Origin: Lachnospiraceae bacterium
Lineage (GTDB): Bacteria; Bacillota; Clostridia; Lachnospirales; Lachnospiraceae
Length of the DNA: 64,000 nucleotides
Reading direction: 5' to 3'
Assembly: GCA_910574805.1 (NCBI GenBank)
Contig: CAJTCV010000008.1
Span: 124,001-188,000, forward strand
A model generated the notes under the pieces. It was not told where the DNA came from, did no database searches, and was given only the letters and a program-made list of their open reading frames with translations. A program made the translations under genes and the position numbers. Positions 8,440-18,143 of the stretch are shown in pieces; the stretch's first letter is position 1; every line of letters starts with the position of its first letter.

Positions 8440-9129
8440 ATGGGAGATTTTCAGGCGCGTTTTTATCTGAACTTTATCAAGGATGACCGCTGGACGTATA
8501 TTTGGAACGGACTGCTGGTGACGCTGGAAGTGACGCTGTTTGCGACGCTTATAGGGATCCTTCTGGGATTTCTCGTAGCCATCATCCGTTCCACCCATGA
8601 CCGCACAGGGAAGATGAAGCTTCCCAATGGGGTCTGTCAGATCTATCTGACTGTAATCCGCGGGACTCCGGTGGTGGTCCAGCTTCTGATCACCTATTTC
8701 CTGATTTTTGGTTCCATGAAGGTGAGCAAGGTGCTGGTGGCGGTACTGGCCTTCGGCATCAATTCCGGCGCTTATGTGGCGGAGATCTGCCGGGCGGGAA
8801 TCATGTCCATCGATATCGGGCAGCTGGAGGCCGGCAGGAGCATCGGTTTCAGCTATGCGAAGACCATGTGGTATATCATCCTTCCCCAGGCGTTCAAGAA
8901 TGTCCTTCCGGCGCTGGGGAATGAGTTTATTGTGCTTTTGAAGGAGACGTCGGTATCCGGCTATATTGCCCTTCATGATCTGACCAAAGGCGGGGATGTG
9001 ATCCGGAGCCGGACCTATGATGCCTTTATGCCCCTGATCGGCGTGGCGCTTATTTATCTGGCCATGGTCCTTGGTTTTACCAAGCTGGTGTCCATGCTGG
9101 AAAGGAGGCTGAATCAGAGTGAGCGATAA
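8440..9129 (+). CDS. polar amino-acid ABC transporter permease
   Basis: The 229-residue membrane protein has about five predicted membrane segments and the HisMQ-family N-terminal region ([20 protein letters not shown]) with a good EAA-type cytoplasmic loop ([22 protein letters not shown]) that contacts the ATPase. It lies between the binding protein and the ATPase genes and overlaps the latter by 11 bases. It probably forms a homodimeric channel, since no second permease gene is present. Confidence 0.93.
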   Translation: MGDFQARFYLNFIKDDRWTYIWNGLLVTLEVTLFATLIGILLGFLVAIIRSTHDRTGKMKLPNGVCQIYLTVIRGTPVVVQLLITYFLIFGSMKVSKVLVAVLAFGINSGAYVAEICRAGIMSIDIGQLEAGRSIGFSYAKTMWYIILPQAFKNVLPALGNEFIVLLKETSVSGYIALHDLTKGGDVIRSRTYDAFMPLIGVALIYLAMVLGFTKLVSMLERRLNQSER

Positions 9130-9856
9130 TGTGTTGATTCGTGCCGAGAACGTCCGCAAAAGCTTTTCCGGCAAGGATGTATTAAAGGGAATCGATCTGG
9201 AGATCCACAGAGGCGAGGTGGTCGTGATCATCGGTCCCTCCGGTTCGGGAAAGAGTACCTTTCTCCGCTGTCTGAATCTTCTGGAGGTTCCCACCGGCGG
9301 ACATATTTTCTTCAAAGATGTGGATATTACGGATAAGAAGGTGAACATTGACCTTCATCGTCAGAAGATGGGGATGGTGTTCCAGCATTTTAACCTGTTT
9401 CCCCATATGGATATCCTGCGGAACATGACCATCGGTCCGGTGAAGCTTCTGAAGAAATCCGAAGAAGAAGCGGAGAAATACGCCATGGCGCTTCTGGAGC
9501 GGGTGGGGCTTGCTGACCGCGCTCATGCCTATCCCAGTCAGCTGTCCGGCGGACAGAAGCAGAGGATCGCCATCGTGCGCGCCCTGTGCATGCAGCCGGA
9601 GGTGATGCTCTTTGATGAGCCGACTTCCGCGCTGGACCCGGAGATGGTGGGCGAAGTGCTGCAGGTTATGAGAGATCTGGCGAAGGAGCGTATGACCATG
9701 GTGATCGTGACCCACGAGATGGGCTTTGCCAGAGAGGTGGCGGACCGGGTGGTATTTCTGGAGGAAGGAATCCTCATGGAACAGAACGATCCGGTGAACT
9801 TCTTTGAACATCCGCAGAATGAGCGGCTGAAGAGTTTCCTGGGAAAAGTGCTGTAA
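9119..9856 (+). CDS. polar amino-acid ABC transporter ATP-binding protein
   Basis: The 245-residue GlnQ/HisP-type ATPase has Walker [11 protein letters not shown]-loop near FQHFNLF, signature LSGGQKQR, Walker [12 protein letters not shown] and the H-loop histidine in VTHEMGF. It powers the importer formed with the two preceding gene products. Tight overlap with the permease gene supports a three-gene operon that ends here. Confidence 0.95.
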   Translation: MSDNVLIRAENVRKSFSGKDVLKGIDLEIHRGEVVVIIGPSGSGKSTFLRCLNLLEVPTGGHIFFKDVDITDKKVNIDLHRQKMGMVFQHFNLFPHMDILRNMTIGPVKLLKKSEEEAEKYAMALLERVGLADRAHAYPSQLSGGQKQRIAIVRALCMQPEVMLFDEPTSALDPEMVGEVLQVMRDLAKERMTMVIVTHEMGFAREVADRVVFLEEGILMEQNDPVNFFEHPQNERLKSFLGKVL

Positions 9857-9907
9857 AAAGATGCTGCTTTTCCGGTGCCTCAGGGCGCCGGGAATCAAAT
9901 TTAGCAG

Positions 9908-9936
9908 TTGAAACTTTCCATATTTTATGCTAGAAT
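9908..9936 (+). promoter_or_regulatory. promoter of the secG operon
   Basis: TTGAAA (9908-9913) and TAGAAT (9931-9936) with a 17-base spacer precede secG. The secG ribosome binding site AGGAGGT lies at 9954-9960. Confidence 0.7.
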
Positions 9937-9966
9937 GTATCTGTTTAACGCATAGGAGGTGTAGAG

Positions 9967-10203
9967 ATGGCGATCTTAAGGACAATCCTTACGGTGATCT
10001 TTGTATTAGTCTGCATAGCAGCGGTTATATTAGTATTACTTCAGGAGGGCAGGTCCGCGGGGCTCGGTGCCATCGCAGGCGGAGCGGAGACATACTGGGG
10101 CAAGAACAAGGGACGTTCCATGGAAGGGAATCTGGTGAAAGGGACCATTGGTCTGGCAGTTCTGTTTTTTGTACTTGCGATCATTCTGAATCTGAATTTC
10201 TGA
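9967..10203 (+). CDS. secG: preprotein translocase subunit SecG
   Basis: The 78-residue protein has two membrane segments (about residues 3-25 and 53-77) joined by a short loop containing the SecG-typical LLQEGRSAGLGAIAGGAETYWGK region. It is the small auxiliary subunit of the SecYEG channel in the cytoplasmic membrane. Its place just upstream of rnr and smpB is the standard Firmicutes order. A hairpin follows it, so part of the transcription probably stops before rnr. Confidence 0.95.
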   Translation: MAILRTILTVIFVLVCIAAVILVLLQEGRSAGLGAIAGGAETYWGKNKGRSMEGNLVKGTIGLAVLFFVLAIILNLNF

Positions 10204-10212
10204 TCAGAGAAG

Positions 10213-10244
10213 AAAAGGGCACTCTTTTTGAAGGGTGCTTTTTT
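10213..10244 (+). terminator. hairpin with T tract after secG
   Basis: AAAAGGGCACTC (10213-10224) pairs with GGGTGCTTTTTT (10233-10244) using several G-U pairs and an 8-base loop, and the T run forms the 3' arm. It is a likely partial (read-through) terminator that lowers rnr expression relative to secG. Confidence 0.65.
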
Positions 10245-10292
10245 GTTCTACAGGAAAGTGCGTCCCGCCAAAACAAAGAAGGGGTGAAAGAA

Positions 10293-12236
10293 ATGCCGAA
10301 AAAAGGGACAGAGGAACCGGTTACAGGCGTGTTTACCGGTCATGCAAAAGGGTTCGGTTTTGTGACCATGGAGGGGATGGAGGAGGACATCTATATTGGA
10401 GAAGAGGATGTGCACGGGGCCCTGCACCAGGATACGGTGCAGGTGCGTCTGAAGCCGTTAAGGGACGGAAAAAGAAGAGAAGGGACCATTATAAAGATCC
10501 TGAGCCGGGGGATGCTCAGGCTTGTGGGAATCTATGAGGAGAGTAAAAATTACGGGTTCGTGGTCCCGGACAACGGAAGGTATACAAGAGATATTTTCGT
10601 GCCGAAAGAACATTCTGCGGGAGCTGTGAACGGGCATAAGGTGGTGGTGCTCCTGACGGACTACGGAACGGATCAGAAGAATCCGGAAGGGAAGATCGTG
10701 GAGATCCTGGGACATGTGAGCGATCCGGGTACGGATGTACTGTCCATCGTCAAAGGATACGATCTGCCGGTGGAATTTCCGGAGAAGGTCATGAATCAGG
10801 CAGGTCGTGTGCCGGACCAGATCAGTGAGGCGGACATGCAGGGGCGCATGGACTTGAGGCCGGTGCAGATGGTGACCATTGACGGGGAGGATGCGAAGGA
10901 TCTGGACGACGCGGTCTCCCTGCATATGGAAGATGATGCTTACGTGCTGGGTGTGCATATTGCGGATGTGGCAAATTATGTGCAGGAAAGGAGCGCCATG
11001 GACCGGGAAGCACTGAAGCGGGGGACCAGCGTCTATCTGGTGGACCGGGTGATCCCCATGCTGCCCAGGAGACTTTCCAACGGCATCTGCTCCCTGAACG
11101 CGGGAGAGGACCGTCTGGCGCTGAGCTGTATCATGACCATTGATTCCAGAGGAAATGTGGTCGATCATGTGATCGCGGAATCGGTTATCCGCGTGGACCG
11201 GAGAATGACTTATACCGGTGTGCAGAAGATTCTGGATCAGGATGAAGAGGAGACCGGCAGGTATAAAGAGCTGGCGCCCATGCTGCTCCGGATGCAGAAG
11301 CTGGCTGTCCTGCTGCGGGAAAAGCGGAGGAGGCGGGGTTCCGTGGACTTTGATCTTCCGGAGACAAAGGTTGTACTGGACGAAGAGGGACACCCGGCGG
11401 AGATCAGACCGTATGAACGGAATGAAGCCACCAGGATCATCGAGGATTTCATGCTGATTGCCAACGAGACGGTGGCGGAGGACTGCTGCTGGCAGGAAAT
11501 GCCCTTCGTATACCGGACACACGATAAGCCGGATCCGGACCGGATGAAAAAGCTGTCCGCCTTTATCAATAATTTCGGTTACAGTATCCGCCTGAAGGGA
11601 GATGAGGTGCATCCCAAAGAGCTGCAGAAGCTTCTGACAAAACTGGAAGGAACGCCGGAGGAGATGCTTCTTGGCCGGCTGAGCCTGCGCTCCATGAAGC
11701 AGGCAAAATATACCACGGAATGCAGCGGGCATTTTGGACTGGCTGCGAAATATTACTGTCATTTTACCTCACCGATCCGGCGGTATCCGGACCTGCAGAT
11801 TCACAGGATCATCAAGGACGCCCTTCGGGGACGGCTGCAGGAGAAGAAGATCCTGCACTATCAGAGCATCCTGCCGGAGGTGGCGGAGCAGTCCAGCGAG
11901 CGGGAACGGAAGGCGGCGGAGGCGGAGCGGGAGACGATCCGGCTGAAGAAGGCAGAATATATGAGCGCGCATCTGGGAGAGGAATTTGAAGGTGTGATTT
12001 CCGGCGTGACTCCCTGGGGACTTTATGTGGAGCTGCCCAGTACGGTGGAAGGTCTGGTGCATGCAGCTTCTTTACAGGGAGATTATTTTGAGTATCATGA
12101 AAGTGCATATGAGATGGTCGGGGCTCATACCGGGAAGACCTGGAGGCTGGGGCAGACCGTCCGGATCCGTGTAACGGGGACGGACCTTATGGCACGCACG
12201 GTAGATTTTGAACTGGTGGAACCACAGGGAGAGTGA
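10293..12236 (+). CDS. rnr: ribonuclease R
   Basis: A 3'-5' exoribonuclease that degrades structured RNA and takes part in tmRNA-linked mRNA decay. The 647-residue protein has cold-shock domains ([18 protein letters not shown] near the start), a central RNB nuclease domain with the Asp cluster DAKDLDDAV near residue 200, the conserved [15 protein letters not shown], and a C-terminal S1 domain ([17 protein letters not shown]). It is shorter than B. subtilis and E. coli RNase R, lacking long N- and C-terminal extensions. The frame is open back through secG, but GAAGGGGTGAAAG before the ATG at 10293 and domain alignment fix the start. Confidence 0.95.
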   Translation: MPKKGTEEPVTGVFTGHAKGFGFVTMEGMEEDIYIGEEDVHGALHQDTVQVRLKPLRDGKRREGTIIKILSRGMLRLVGIYEESKNYGFVVPDNGRYTRDIFVPKEHSAGAVNGHKVVVLLTDYGTDQKNPEGKIVEILGHVSDPGTDVLSIVKGYDLPVEFPEKVMNQAGRVPDQISEADMQGRMDLRPVQMVTIDGEDAKDLDDAVSLHMEDDAYVLGVHIADVANYVQERSAMDREALKRGTSVYLVDRVIPMLPRRLSNGICSLNAGEDRLALSCIMTIDSRGNVVDHVIAESVIRVDRRMTYTGVQKILDQDEEETGRYKELAPMLLRMQKLAVLLREKRRRRGSVDFDLPETKVVLDEEGHPAEIRPYERNEATRIIEDFMLIANETVAEDCCWQEMPFVYRTHDKPDPDRMKKLSAFINNFGYSIRLKGDEVHPKELQKLLTKLEGTPEEMLLGRLSLRSMKQAKYTTECSGHFGLAAKYYCHFTSPIRRYPDLQIHRIIKDALRGRLQEKKILHYQSILPEVAEQSSERERKAAEAERETIRLKKAEYMSAHLGEEFEGVISGVTPWGLYVELPSTVEGLVHAASLQGDYFEYHESAYEMVGAHTGKTWRLGQTVRIRVTGTDLMARTVDFELVEPQGE

Positions 12237-12243
12237 GAGGCAT

Positions 12244-12711
12244 ATGGCAAAGGAAAACATCAAACTCATCGCAAATAATAAAAAGGCATACCATGATTAT
12301 TTTATTGAAGATACGTATGAAACGGGGATCTGCCTGCACGGGACGGAGGTGAAGTCCCTGCGTATGGGAAAATGCAGCGTGAAGGAGGCGTTTATCCGGA
12401 TCGAAAAGGGAGAAGTCTTCGTATATGGCATGCACATCAGCCCTTACGAAAAAGGAAATATTTTCAATCGGGATCCCCTGCGGGTGAAAAAGCTTCTGAT
12501 GCACCGGGCAGAGATCAACAGGCTCATGGGGAAGATTGCGGAAAAGGGCTACACGCTGGTGCCCCTGAAAGTCTATCTGAAAGGAAGCCTGGTGAAGGTG
12601 GAGATCGGACTGGCAAAAGGAAAGAAGCTCTATGACAAGCGGGCGGATATTGCGAAAAAGGACATGCGCAGGGAAGCGGAGAAGGACTTCAAAGTAAAAA
12701 ATCTGTACTGA
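12244..12711 (+). CDS. smpB: SsrA-binding protein SmpB
   Basis: The 155-residue protein has the SmpB signature regions: [36 protein letters not shown], and the basic C-terminal tail [16 protein letters not shown] that enters the mRNA channel. It binds tmRNA and delivers it to stalled ribosomes. It starts 7 bases after the rnr stop, preceded by GAGAGG, and lies about 130 bases upstream of the ssrA gene it partners. Confidence 0.97.
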   Translation: MAKENIKLIANNKKAYHDYFIEDTYETGICLHGTEVKSLRMGKCSVKEAFIRIEKGEVFVYGMHISPYEKGNIFNRDPLRVKKLLMHRAEINRLMGKIAEKGYTLVPLKVYLKGSLVKVEIGLAKGKKLYDKRADIAKKDMRREAEKDFKVKNLY

Positions 12712-12766
12712 TTCCGGGCGGGAAAGAAGCAGGCAGAAAAAGGAAAGAAACAGTAGAAATCTGTGC

Positions 12767-12795
12767 TTGACAATTTCCACGGCTCCATATAAGAT
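12767..12795 (+). promoter_or_regulatory. promoter of ssrA
   Basis: TTGACA (12767-12772) and TAAGAT (12790-12795), 17 bases apart, lie upstream of tmRNA. Transcription would start near 12802, leaving a leader of about 39 bases to be removed by RNase P. Confidence 0.7.
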
Positions 12796-12840
12796 AGAGA
12801 TGCGCAGAGATTTCATCTGGTGTTTACTTTTACATGTCTC

Positions 12841-13177
12841 GGGCTTGTAAAGGTTTCGACGGGGGTTTTGAAGTTGAGGCAGCCATCCGAAGGCACCGCG
12901 CAAGGTGCAACAATAAATATAAACGCTGAAGATAATTTAGCACTCGCTGCCTAAAGGCAGCTGTCTGACACAGAGCACCTGCACTCTGTGACCCAGGCAT
13001 CATTCATGCAGGAAACGACGCATGTCAAGCTTTGCGCATGCGGGCGTATCATGAAGCTACTGAAGCTGTAAGCCTGCCGTCTGGCGTGCAGCGGAGGGAA
13101 TGTCAAAGAAACGGCTGTGATGGGAGACACCGCAATGGAAGGGCTTTCGGACAGGGGTTCGATTCCCCTCAGGTCCA
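12841..13177 (+). ncRNA. ssrA: transfer-messenger RNA (tmRNA)
   Basis: Rescues ribosomes stalled on broken mRNA by adding a degradation tag. The 5' GGGCTTG (12841-12847) pairs with CAGGTCC (13170-13176) to form the seven-pair acceptor stem, followed by discriminator A13177. The T-arm GGACAGGGGTTCGATTCCCCT lies at the 3' end, and the GGTTTCGAC of the D-loop region near the 5' end is typical. An internal tag frame is present at 12925-12954. The bases after the discriminator are CTG rather than CCA, so the CCA end must be added after transcription. SmpB is encoded just upstream. Confidence 0.95.
12925..12954 (+). other. tmRNA tag reading frame (AEDNLALAA)
   Basis: Reading GCT GAA GAT AAT TTA GCA CTC GCT GCC TAA gives AEDNLALAA then stop. 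The preceding ATAAAC and the ALAA ending match clostridial tags recognised by ClpXP. The resume codon GCT is chosen by analogy with related clostridial tags (AEDN..LAA); the frame is also open upstream through AAC, ATA, AAT. Confidence 0.8.
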
Positions 13178-13182
13178 CTGAG

Positions 13183-13223
13183 GATGCCATGTACCGGACA
13201 GAGAGGCACATGGCATCTTTTTT
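13183..13223 (+). terminator. intrinsic terminator of ssrA
   Basis: GATGCCATGT (13183-13192) and ACATGGCATC (13208-13217) form a perfect 10-bp stem, followed by six T residues (13218-13223). Confidence 0.9.
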
Positions 13224-13247
13224 GTCAGAAATATTCTGCCATATGAA

Positions 13248-13276
13248 TTGACATCAGCTTTTTACTTTTTTATAAT
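13248..13276 (+). promoter_or_regulatory. consensus promoter of the Hpt / hybrid kinase operon
   Basis: TTGACA (13248-13253) and TATAAT (13271-13276) with 17 bases between them match sigma-A consensus exactly. The leader to the ATG at 13357 is about 75 bases and ends with AAAGGAGAA. Confidence 0.85.
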
Positions 13277-13356
13277 GAGAGTATGATGAAAAGCAGTCCT
13301 GACAGAGGCAGTGTGTTTTATCTGTCCGGACTCACAGGAAAAAAGGAGAACATGAT

Positions 13357-13719
13357 ATGGACTTAAAAGAATGCTATGCGGCTTTTGACGGAGATTATGA
13401 GGGCGTGCTTTCCCGCCTGCGCAGTGAGAAGATGGTCCGGAAATTTGCGCTGAAATTTTTAAAGGATACCAGCTATGAGCTGCTTACCCGTTCTCTTGAG
13501 GAAGAGAATTATGAGGAAGCGTTCCGTGCGGCCCACACCATCAAGGGTGTCTGTCAGAATCTTGGTTTTACGGTTCTGGGAGACTCCAGCAGCCGGCTGA
13601 CGGACGCGCTCCGGAACGGCTGGAGCGAAGAGGCAGGGCCTCTGGTTCAGCAGGTGAAGGCGGATTATGCGAAGACTGCGGATGCCCTGCGGATTCTGGA
13701 AGCAGAAAGTGAAGGGTAA
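13357..13719 (+). CDS. Hpt-domain phosphotransfer protein
   Basis: The 120-residue protein is essentially a single histidine phosphotransfer domain. The motif FRAAHTIKGVCQNLGF places the phosphorylatable histidine at residue 60. Such proteins shuttle phosphate between receiver domains. The hybrid kinase encoded 39 bases downstream has two receiver domains, so this Hpt is its probable partner in a phosphorelay. No output regulator with a DNA-binding domain is encoded next to them. Confidence 0.92.
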   Translation: MDLKECYAAFDGDYEGVLSRLRSEKMVRKFALKFLKDTSYELLTRSLEEENYEEAFRAAHTIKGVCQNLGFTVLGDSSSRLTDALRNGWSEEAGPLVQQVKADYAKTADALRILEAESEG

Positions 13720-13758
13720 GGCTGTTCGAAGATATCCAGGAGTCTATGGAGGTGATAT

Positions 13759-16323
13759 GTGGTGAATAAAGGGCCCATACGATTTCTGAAGGTCAGTCTT
13801 GCCTGTGTGTCTGTCCTCTGTGTTGTTATCTTCAGTTTCCTGGCGTTTTATATGAGTCAGAAGAGCTCCTCGACGATCAACGAGATCGGAACGCTCTATA
13901 TGTCGGGAATGAATGAGCGGATTTCCATGCATTTTCAGACAACGATCGAGCTTCGGCTGTCTCAGGTGCGTGCCATGAAGGAGGACAATCCGGTCAGGGA
14001 GGGAGATCAGCAGGCGCTGCGGGATGTCCTTGCCTATAATGCAGAAGTAAGGGGCTTCGATTATCTGGCTCTGTACAGCAGAGACGGAAGGTTTGATATG
14101 CTCTATGGGGAACCGGTGGAGGTGCTGGATCAGACGCCTTTTCTGCGGTCTCTGAATGCCGGAGAGGACAAGATCGCAGTGGGAAATGATGCATCCGGGA
14201 ATAAGATCGTGCTGCTGGGCGTGTCTGCGGAATATTTTATGGAGGATGGAGAGTGCACGGCGCTGGTGGCAGGACTTCCGGTGGATTACATACAGGAGGT
14301 GCTCTTCCTGGACGAAGAGGAATCTCTGGTGTATTCGCATATCATCCGCCGGGACGGGAGCTTTGTGATCCGCAGCGGAGACGCTTTCCGGGATAACTAT
14401 TTTGAACGGATCCGGTCCATTTTTGACGAAGTGGGCGGAGAGGACGCAGAGCGGTATGTGGAAGAGCTGAAAACGGCGATGAGTACCGGAGAGGACTATT
14501 CCAATGTTCTGGATATAGGCAGTGAGAGGCGGCATCTGTACTGTACGCTTCTTCCGTATTCGGAATGGTATCTGGTTACGGTCATGCCGTACGGGATCCT
14601 GGACCGGTCCATCCGGTCCATGGTGGGAAGCTGGGGAACGCTTACCGTGGCAGGCTGCTCCATCGTTCTCATGGCACTGATTCTTGTCTTTTTCAAATAT
14701 ATCGGACTTACCAGAAAGCAGCTGCAGGAGGTGGAAGAGGCCAGAAGAGAAGCGGTCTATGCAAATAAGGCAAAGAGTGAATTTCTCTCCAATATGAGCC
14801 ATGATATCCGTACGCCCATGAACGCCATTGTGGGTATGACGGCCATCGCAACGGCGAATCTGGAGGACCGTCAGCAGCTTCAGAACTGTCTCCGCAAGAT
14901 CACCCTGTCCAGCAAGCACCTGCTGGGGCTGATCAACGATGTACTGGATATGTCCAAGATCGAGAGCGGAAAGATGACGCTGAACATGGACCAGGTATCT
15001 TTGCGGGAGGTTATGGAGAGCATTGTGAGCATCGTCCAGCCTCAGATCAAGGCGAAGAACCAGCGGTTTGATGTGTTTATTCATGATATCTTTGCGGAAA
15101 ATGTGTACTGTGACAGCGTGCGGCTGAATCAGGTGCTTTTGAACTTCCTGTCCAACGCCATCAAGTTTACGCCGGAGAACGGGACGATCCAGGTGGCGCT
15201 GTGGGAAGAGCAGTCCCTGAAGGGAAGCGACTATGTCCGTATTCACCTGATGGTGAAAGATAACGGGATCGGTATGTCGGAGGAATTCCGTCAGAAGATT
15301 TTTGAATCCTTTACCCGTGAGGACAGCGCCCGTGTGCGCAAGACGCAGGGAACGGGGCTTGGTATGGCGATCACGAAATATATTGTGGATGCCATGGGCG
15401 GTACTATTGAGGTCAACAGCGAACAGGGGAAGGGTTCCGAGTTCCATGTGACGCTGGATCTTGAGCAGTCGGATATCCAGGAGATGGACATGGTCCTTCC
15501 GGAGTGGAACATGCTGGTGGTGGACGATGACGAGCAGCTCTGCCACGGTGCGGTGGATGCACTGGAATCCATCGGCGTCAGGGCAGAATGGACGCTGGAC
15601 GGAGAGAGTGCCGTGGAGATGGTGAAGAAACGCCATGCAGAGCACAAGGATTATCAGGTGATCCTTCTGGACTGGAAGCTGCCGGGGATGGACGGAATCC
15701 GTACGGCTGTGGAGATCCGCAGATGCCTGGGAGAGGAGATACCGATCCTTCTGATCTCCGCCTACGACTGGAGTGAGATTGAAAAGGAAGCGAGGGAAGC
15801 AGGGGTCAATGGATTTATCTGCAAGCCGCTGTTCAAATCCACGCTCTTCTATGGTCTTCGCCAGTTTGCAGGTCAGAGTGAGGAACAGCTTCAGGAATCT
15901 GTGGAAGAGAAGCAGGAGCTCAAGGGTAAGCGGGTTCTTCTTGCGGAGGACAATGATCTGAACTGGGAGATTGCAGAGGAGCTGTTCAGTGAAGAGGGAC
16001 TGGAGATGGAACGGGCCGAAAATGGTCAGATCTGTGTGGAGATGTTCCAGAAATCCATGATCGGTTACTATGATGCGATTCTCATGGATATCCGGATGCC
16101 GGTGATGACCGGTTATGAAGCGGCATGGGCGATCCGGAAGCTGGAACGGGCCGATTCGCACGTTCCGATCATCGCCATGACAGCGGATGCATTTTCCGAA
16201 GATGTGAAAAGATGTCTGGACTGCGGCATGAATGCGCATGTGGCGAAGCCCATCGATGTGCAGGAAGTCATGCGGCTTCTGGAAAAATTCATAGAACAGG
16301 AACAAAAGAAGTCTGAAAAATAA
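13759..16323 (+). CDS. hybrid sensor histidine kinase with two receiver domains
   Basis: The 854-residue membrane protein has an N-terminal membrane segment (about 10-30), an extracellular sensor region of roughly 260 residues (likely a Cache-type fold), a second membrane segment (about 290-315), then a HisKA domain with NMSHDIRTP (His348), an HATPase domain (LLNFLSNAIKF, GIGMSEEF, GTGLGMAI) and two receivers. REC1 has VVDDDEQ and Asp638 in LLDWKLPGMDG; REC2 has LAEDNDLN and Asp777 in LMDIRMPVMTG. Start is GTG (13759, or 13762) behind GGAGG. The signal sensed is unknown. With the Hpt gene it forms a complete phosphorelay core. Confidence 0.93.
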   Translation: MVNKGPIRFLKVSLACVSVLCVVIFSFLAFYMSQKSSSTINEIGTLYMSGMNERISMHFQTTIELRLSQVRAMKEDNPVREGDQQALRDVLAYNAEVRGFDYLALYSRDGRFDMLYGEPVEVLDQTPFLRSLNAGEDKIAVGNDASGNKIVLLGVSAEYFMEDGECTALVAGLPVDYIQEVLFLDEEESLVYSHIIRRDGSFVIRSGDAFRDNYFERIRSIFDEVGGEDAERYVEELKTAMSTGEDYSNVLDIGSERRHLYCTLLPYSEWYLVTVMPYGILDRSIRSMVGSWGTLTVAGCSIVLMALILVFFKYIGLTRKQLQEVEEARREAVYANKAKSEFLSNMSHDIRTPMNAIVGMTAIATANLEDRQQLQNCLRKITLSSKHLLGLINDVLDMSKIESGKMTLNMDQVSLREVMESIVSIVQPQIKAKNQRFDVFIHDIFAENVYCDSVRLNQVLLNFLSNAIKFTPENGTIQVALWEEQSLKGSDYVRIHLMVKDNGIGMSEEFRQKIFESFTREDSARVRKTQGTGLGMAITKYIVDAMGGTIEVNSEQGKGSEFHVTLDLEQSDIQEMDMVLPEWNMLVVDDDEQLCHGAVDALESIGVRAEWTLDGESAVEMVKKRHAEHKDYQVILLDWKLPGMDGIRTAVEIRRCLGEEIPILLISAYDWSEIEKEAREAGVNGFICKPLFKSTLFYGLRQFAGQSEEQLQESVEEKQELKGKRVLLAEDNDLNWEIAEELFSEEGLEMERAENGQICVEMFQKSMIGYYDAILMDIRMPVMTGYEAAWAIRKLERADSHVPIIAMTADAFSEDVKRCLDCGMNAHVAKPIDVQEVMRLLEKFIEQEQKKSEK

Positions 16324-16324
16324 G

Positions 16325-16362
16325 CAGGAGGTGCTGCCCCTTTACGGGGACGGCACCTCCTG
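16325..16362. terminator. bidirectional hairpin between kinase and coiled-coil gene
   Basis: CAGGAGGTGC (16325-16334) pairs with GGCACCTCCTG (16352-16362), extended inward by GCCCC / GGGG pairs, giving a long GC-rich stem. It lies between two convergent genes (stop codons at 16323 and 16367). The plus-strand 3' flank is TATTTC, a modest T tract. Confidence 0.75.
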
Positions 16363-16366
16363 TATT

Positions 16367-17272
16367 TCAGGTTACTTTGATGTCTATGGAACCGGAAGGG
16401 GTTCCGGTGAAGGAACTCATGGCATAAGCCGCCTGTGCTTTGGCCCGGCGGACTTTCCTGGCTTCCGGGGTGACCTCCGCCTGCATGCGGGTTGGCTTTT
16501 TGCCGGCGATGATCTCCTTTGCCGCCTTGATCCGGCTCTCAGAGGGGGTCTTCTCTTCGGCCCGGGCTTTTTCTTCCACTGCTTTTCCTGCAGCCGTCTC
16601 ATTGAGAGAATCGTTTACTTCCTCCGGAGTATCATCTGTCCTGTTCTCCATATCCTTCTCGGCTTCTTCGGCCTTCTTCAGATCTTCCTCGGCTTTCAGG
16701 CGTTCGTTTTCGGTGGGCAGCCTTCCGTAATCGCCGCTCTGGATGAATGCTCTCTCCGCATCGCACAGGGCGTTGTTTTTCGCCAGCTCCTGCATGATCA
16801 GCGCCAGCTTCTGCCCTTTGGGAATATTGGGATTGGTATCCGCTTCCTTGACGGCGGCCATGGAAGCAGCGGCGTGGCTTAGTTTGACCCGCTGTACCTC
16901 TTCCTTTGTTCTGCATTTCTTCAGTTCCCGTTCAAAGGCTTCCCGCTCCATCTGGATCTTTCTGGCCTTCTCGTAGGTCTGGGGATCGTGCTCCTTCAGA
17001 TATTCCATCTCTGCGGCGCTCAGCTTTTTCCCGGACCGCAGTTTGGTATCGATCTGCTCCCGGGAGACAGAGGAAGCACTCTGCTTCATACGTTCGGCAG
17101 CTTTTTCCTGCTGTTCTCTCAGGATCCGGTCTACGGCAGAAGTACCGTCCGAAGTATTTCCGGAAGTGGTTTTGGACGTATAATCTCCGGAAGACTGCCG
17201 CTGCTGCCATTTCATCTGCATTTTCATCGTCTTTGTATAAGTATTCAGTGAACTGATCATGGCCACATTCAT
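16367..17272 (-). CDS. coiled-coil protein of unknown function
   Basis: The 301-residue product is not recognised as a named family. The first 25 residues are mildly hydrophobic (MNVAMISSLNTYTKTMKMQ), followed by a Ser/Thr-rich stretch and a long charged helical region with heptad-like Glu/Lys/Ala patterns (residues about 75-230). The C-terminus has a basic segment (RKVRRAKAQAAYAMSSFTG). Two ORF-wide features, many Ala and Glu residues and no Cys-rich or catalytic motif, fit a structural role. Start at 17272 follows AAAGGGGGTG. It is monocistronic and convergent to the hybrid kinase. Confidence 0.65.
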   Translation of the reverse strand: MNVAMISSLNTYTKTMKMQMKWQQRQSSGDYTSKTTSGNTSDGTSAVDRILREQQEKAAERMKQSASSVSREQIDTKLRSGKKLSAAEMEYLKEHDPQTYEKARKIQMEREAFERELKKCRTKEEVQRVKLSHAAASMAAVKEADTNPNIPKGQKLALIMQELAKNNALCDAERAFIQSGDYGRLPTENERLKAEEDLKKAEEAEKDMENRTDDTPEEVNDSLNETAAGKAVEEKARAEEKTPSESRIKAAKEIIAGKKPTRMQAEVTPEARKVRRAKAQAAYAMSSFTGTPSGSIDIKVT

Positions 17273-17440
17273 CAGGAACACCCCCTTTGGTCTTATGCGG
17301 TCTTATGGCAAAAAATGTATATAGAAATATATCGCCGGATTTTTCAGAAAGATAATACCGGAGGGCTTCTGTTGTTCACAGAACGAACATAATTTACTGA
17401 TATAATGGCGGCAGTCTGACAGAGAGGCAGGAATGTGAGG

Positions 17441-18115
17441 ATGGAAAAGCTGAAGATACTGGTGGTGGACGATGAGAGCCGCATGCGCAAGCTGGTGCGG
17501 GATTTTCTCGTGAAGCAGGAGTATGAGGTGCTGGAGGCCGGCGACGGAGAGGAAGCACTGGATGTTTTTTTTGAGCAGAAGGATACGGCACTGGTGATTC
17601 TGGATGTGATGATGCCGAAGATGGACGGCTGGCAGGTATGCCGGGAGATCCGCCGCTATTCCAAAGTGCCGATCATCATGCTGACGGCAAAAGGGGATGA
17701 ACAGGATGAGCTGCAGGGATTTGAGCTGGGCGTGGACGAATATATCACAAAACCTTTCAGCCCCAGGATTCTGGTGGCGAGGGTGGAGGCGATCCTGCGC
17801 CGGACGAATCTTCTGGCAAGCGAGGAGGTGCTGAAGGCGGGTGGAATCGAGCTGGACAAAGCGGCTCATCTGGTGAAGATCGACGGGGAGGCAGTGGAGC
17901 TGAGCTATAAAGAGTTCGAGCTTCTGGCGTATTTTATGGAAAATCAGGGACTGGCGCTGTCCAGGGAGAAGATTCTCAACAATGTATGGAATTATGATTA
18001 TTTCGGAGATGCCAGAACCATTGATACTCATGTGAAAAAGCTGCGGAACAAGCTGGGTGAGAAAGGAAACCTGATCCGGACGGTCTGGGGGCTCGGGTAC
18101 AAGCTGGAGGGATAG
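17441..18115 (+). CDS. OmpR/VanR-type response regulator without adjacent kinase
   Basis: The protein (224 residues from this ATG) has a receiver domain with VVDDESR, phosphoacceptor Asp55 in LDVMMPKMDGW, Thr in MLTAKG and Lys in YITKPF, then an OmpR-type winged helix (SYKEFELLAYFMENQG, TIDTHVKKLRNKLG, IRTVWGLGYKLEG). A GTG at 17435 is an alternative start. Regulators of this VanR-like type are nearly always followed by their kinase gene, but here the next gene is on the opposite strand. A TATAAT lies at 17401-17406 without a clear -35 box. The sensor kinase at 32224-33735 is a possible former partner. Confidence 0.92.
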   Translation: MEKLKILVVDDESRMRKLVRDFLVKQEYEVLEAGDGEEALDVFFEQKDTALVILDVMMPKMDGWQVCREIRRYSKVPIIMLTAKGDEQDELQGFELGVDEYITKPFSPRILVARVEAILRRTNLLASEEVLKAGGIELDKAAHLVKIDGEAVELSYKEFELLAYFMENQGLALSREKILNNVWNYDYFGDARTIDTHVKKLRNKLGEKGNLIRTVWGLGYKLEG

Positions 18116-18116
18116 A

Positions 18117-18143
18117 GGAGGCCGTACTGCGCGGCATCCTTTT
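18117..18143 (+). terminator. hairpin after the response regulator gene
   Basis: GGAGGCCG (18117-18124) and CGGCATCC (18132-18139) form an 8-bp stem with one mismatch, followed by TTTT. It overlaps the 3' end of the convergent PTS fusion gene. Confidence 0.5.

Noticed and set aside
9927-10292. Upstream extension of the RNase R frame through secG
   Set aside because: It overlaps secG entirely in another frame; a ribosome binding site and the family N-terminus support the ATG at 10293.
13744-16305. Very long open frame (853 codons) antisense to the hybrid kinase
   Set aside because: The plus-strand kinase has full domain content and a good ribosome binding site; the antisense product is His/Leu/Arg-rich with no family pattern, typical of a codon-bias shadow.
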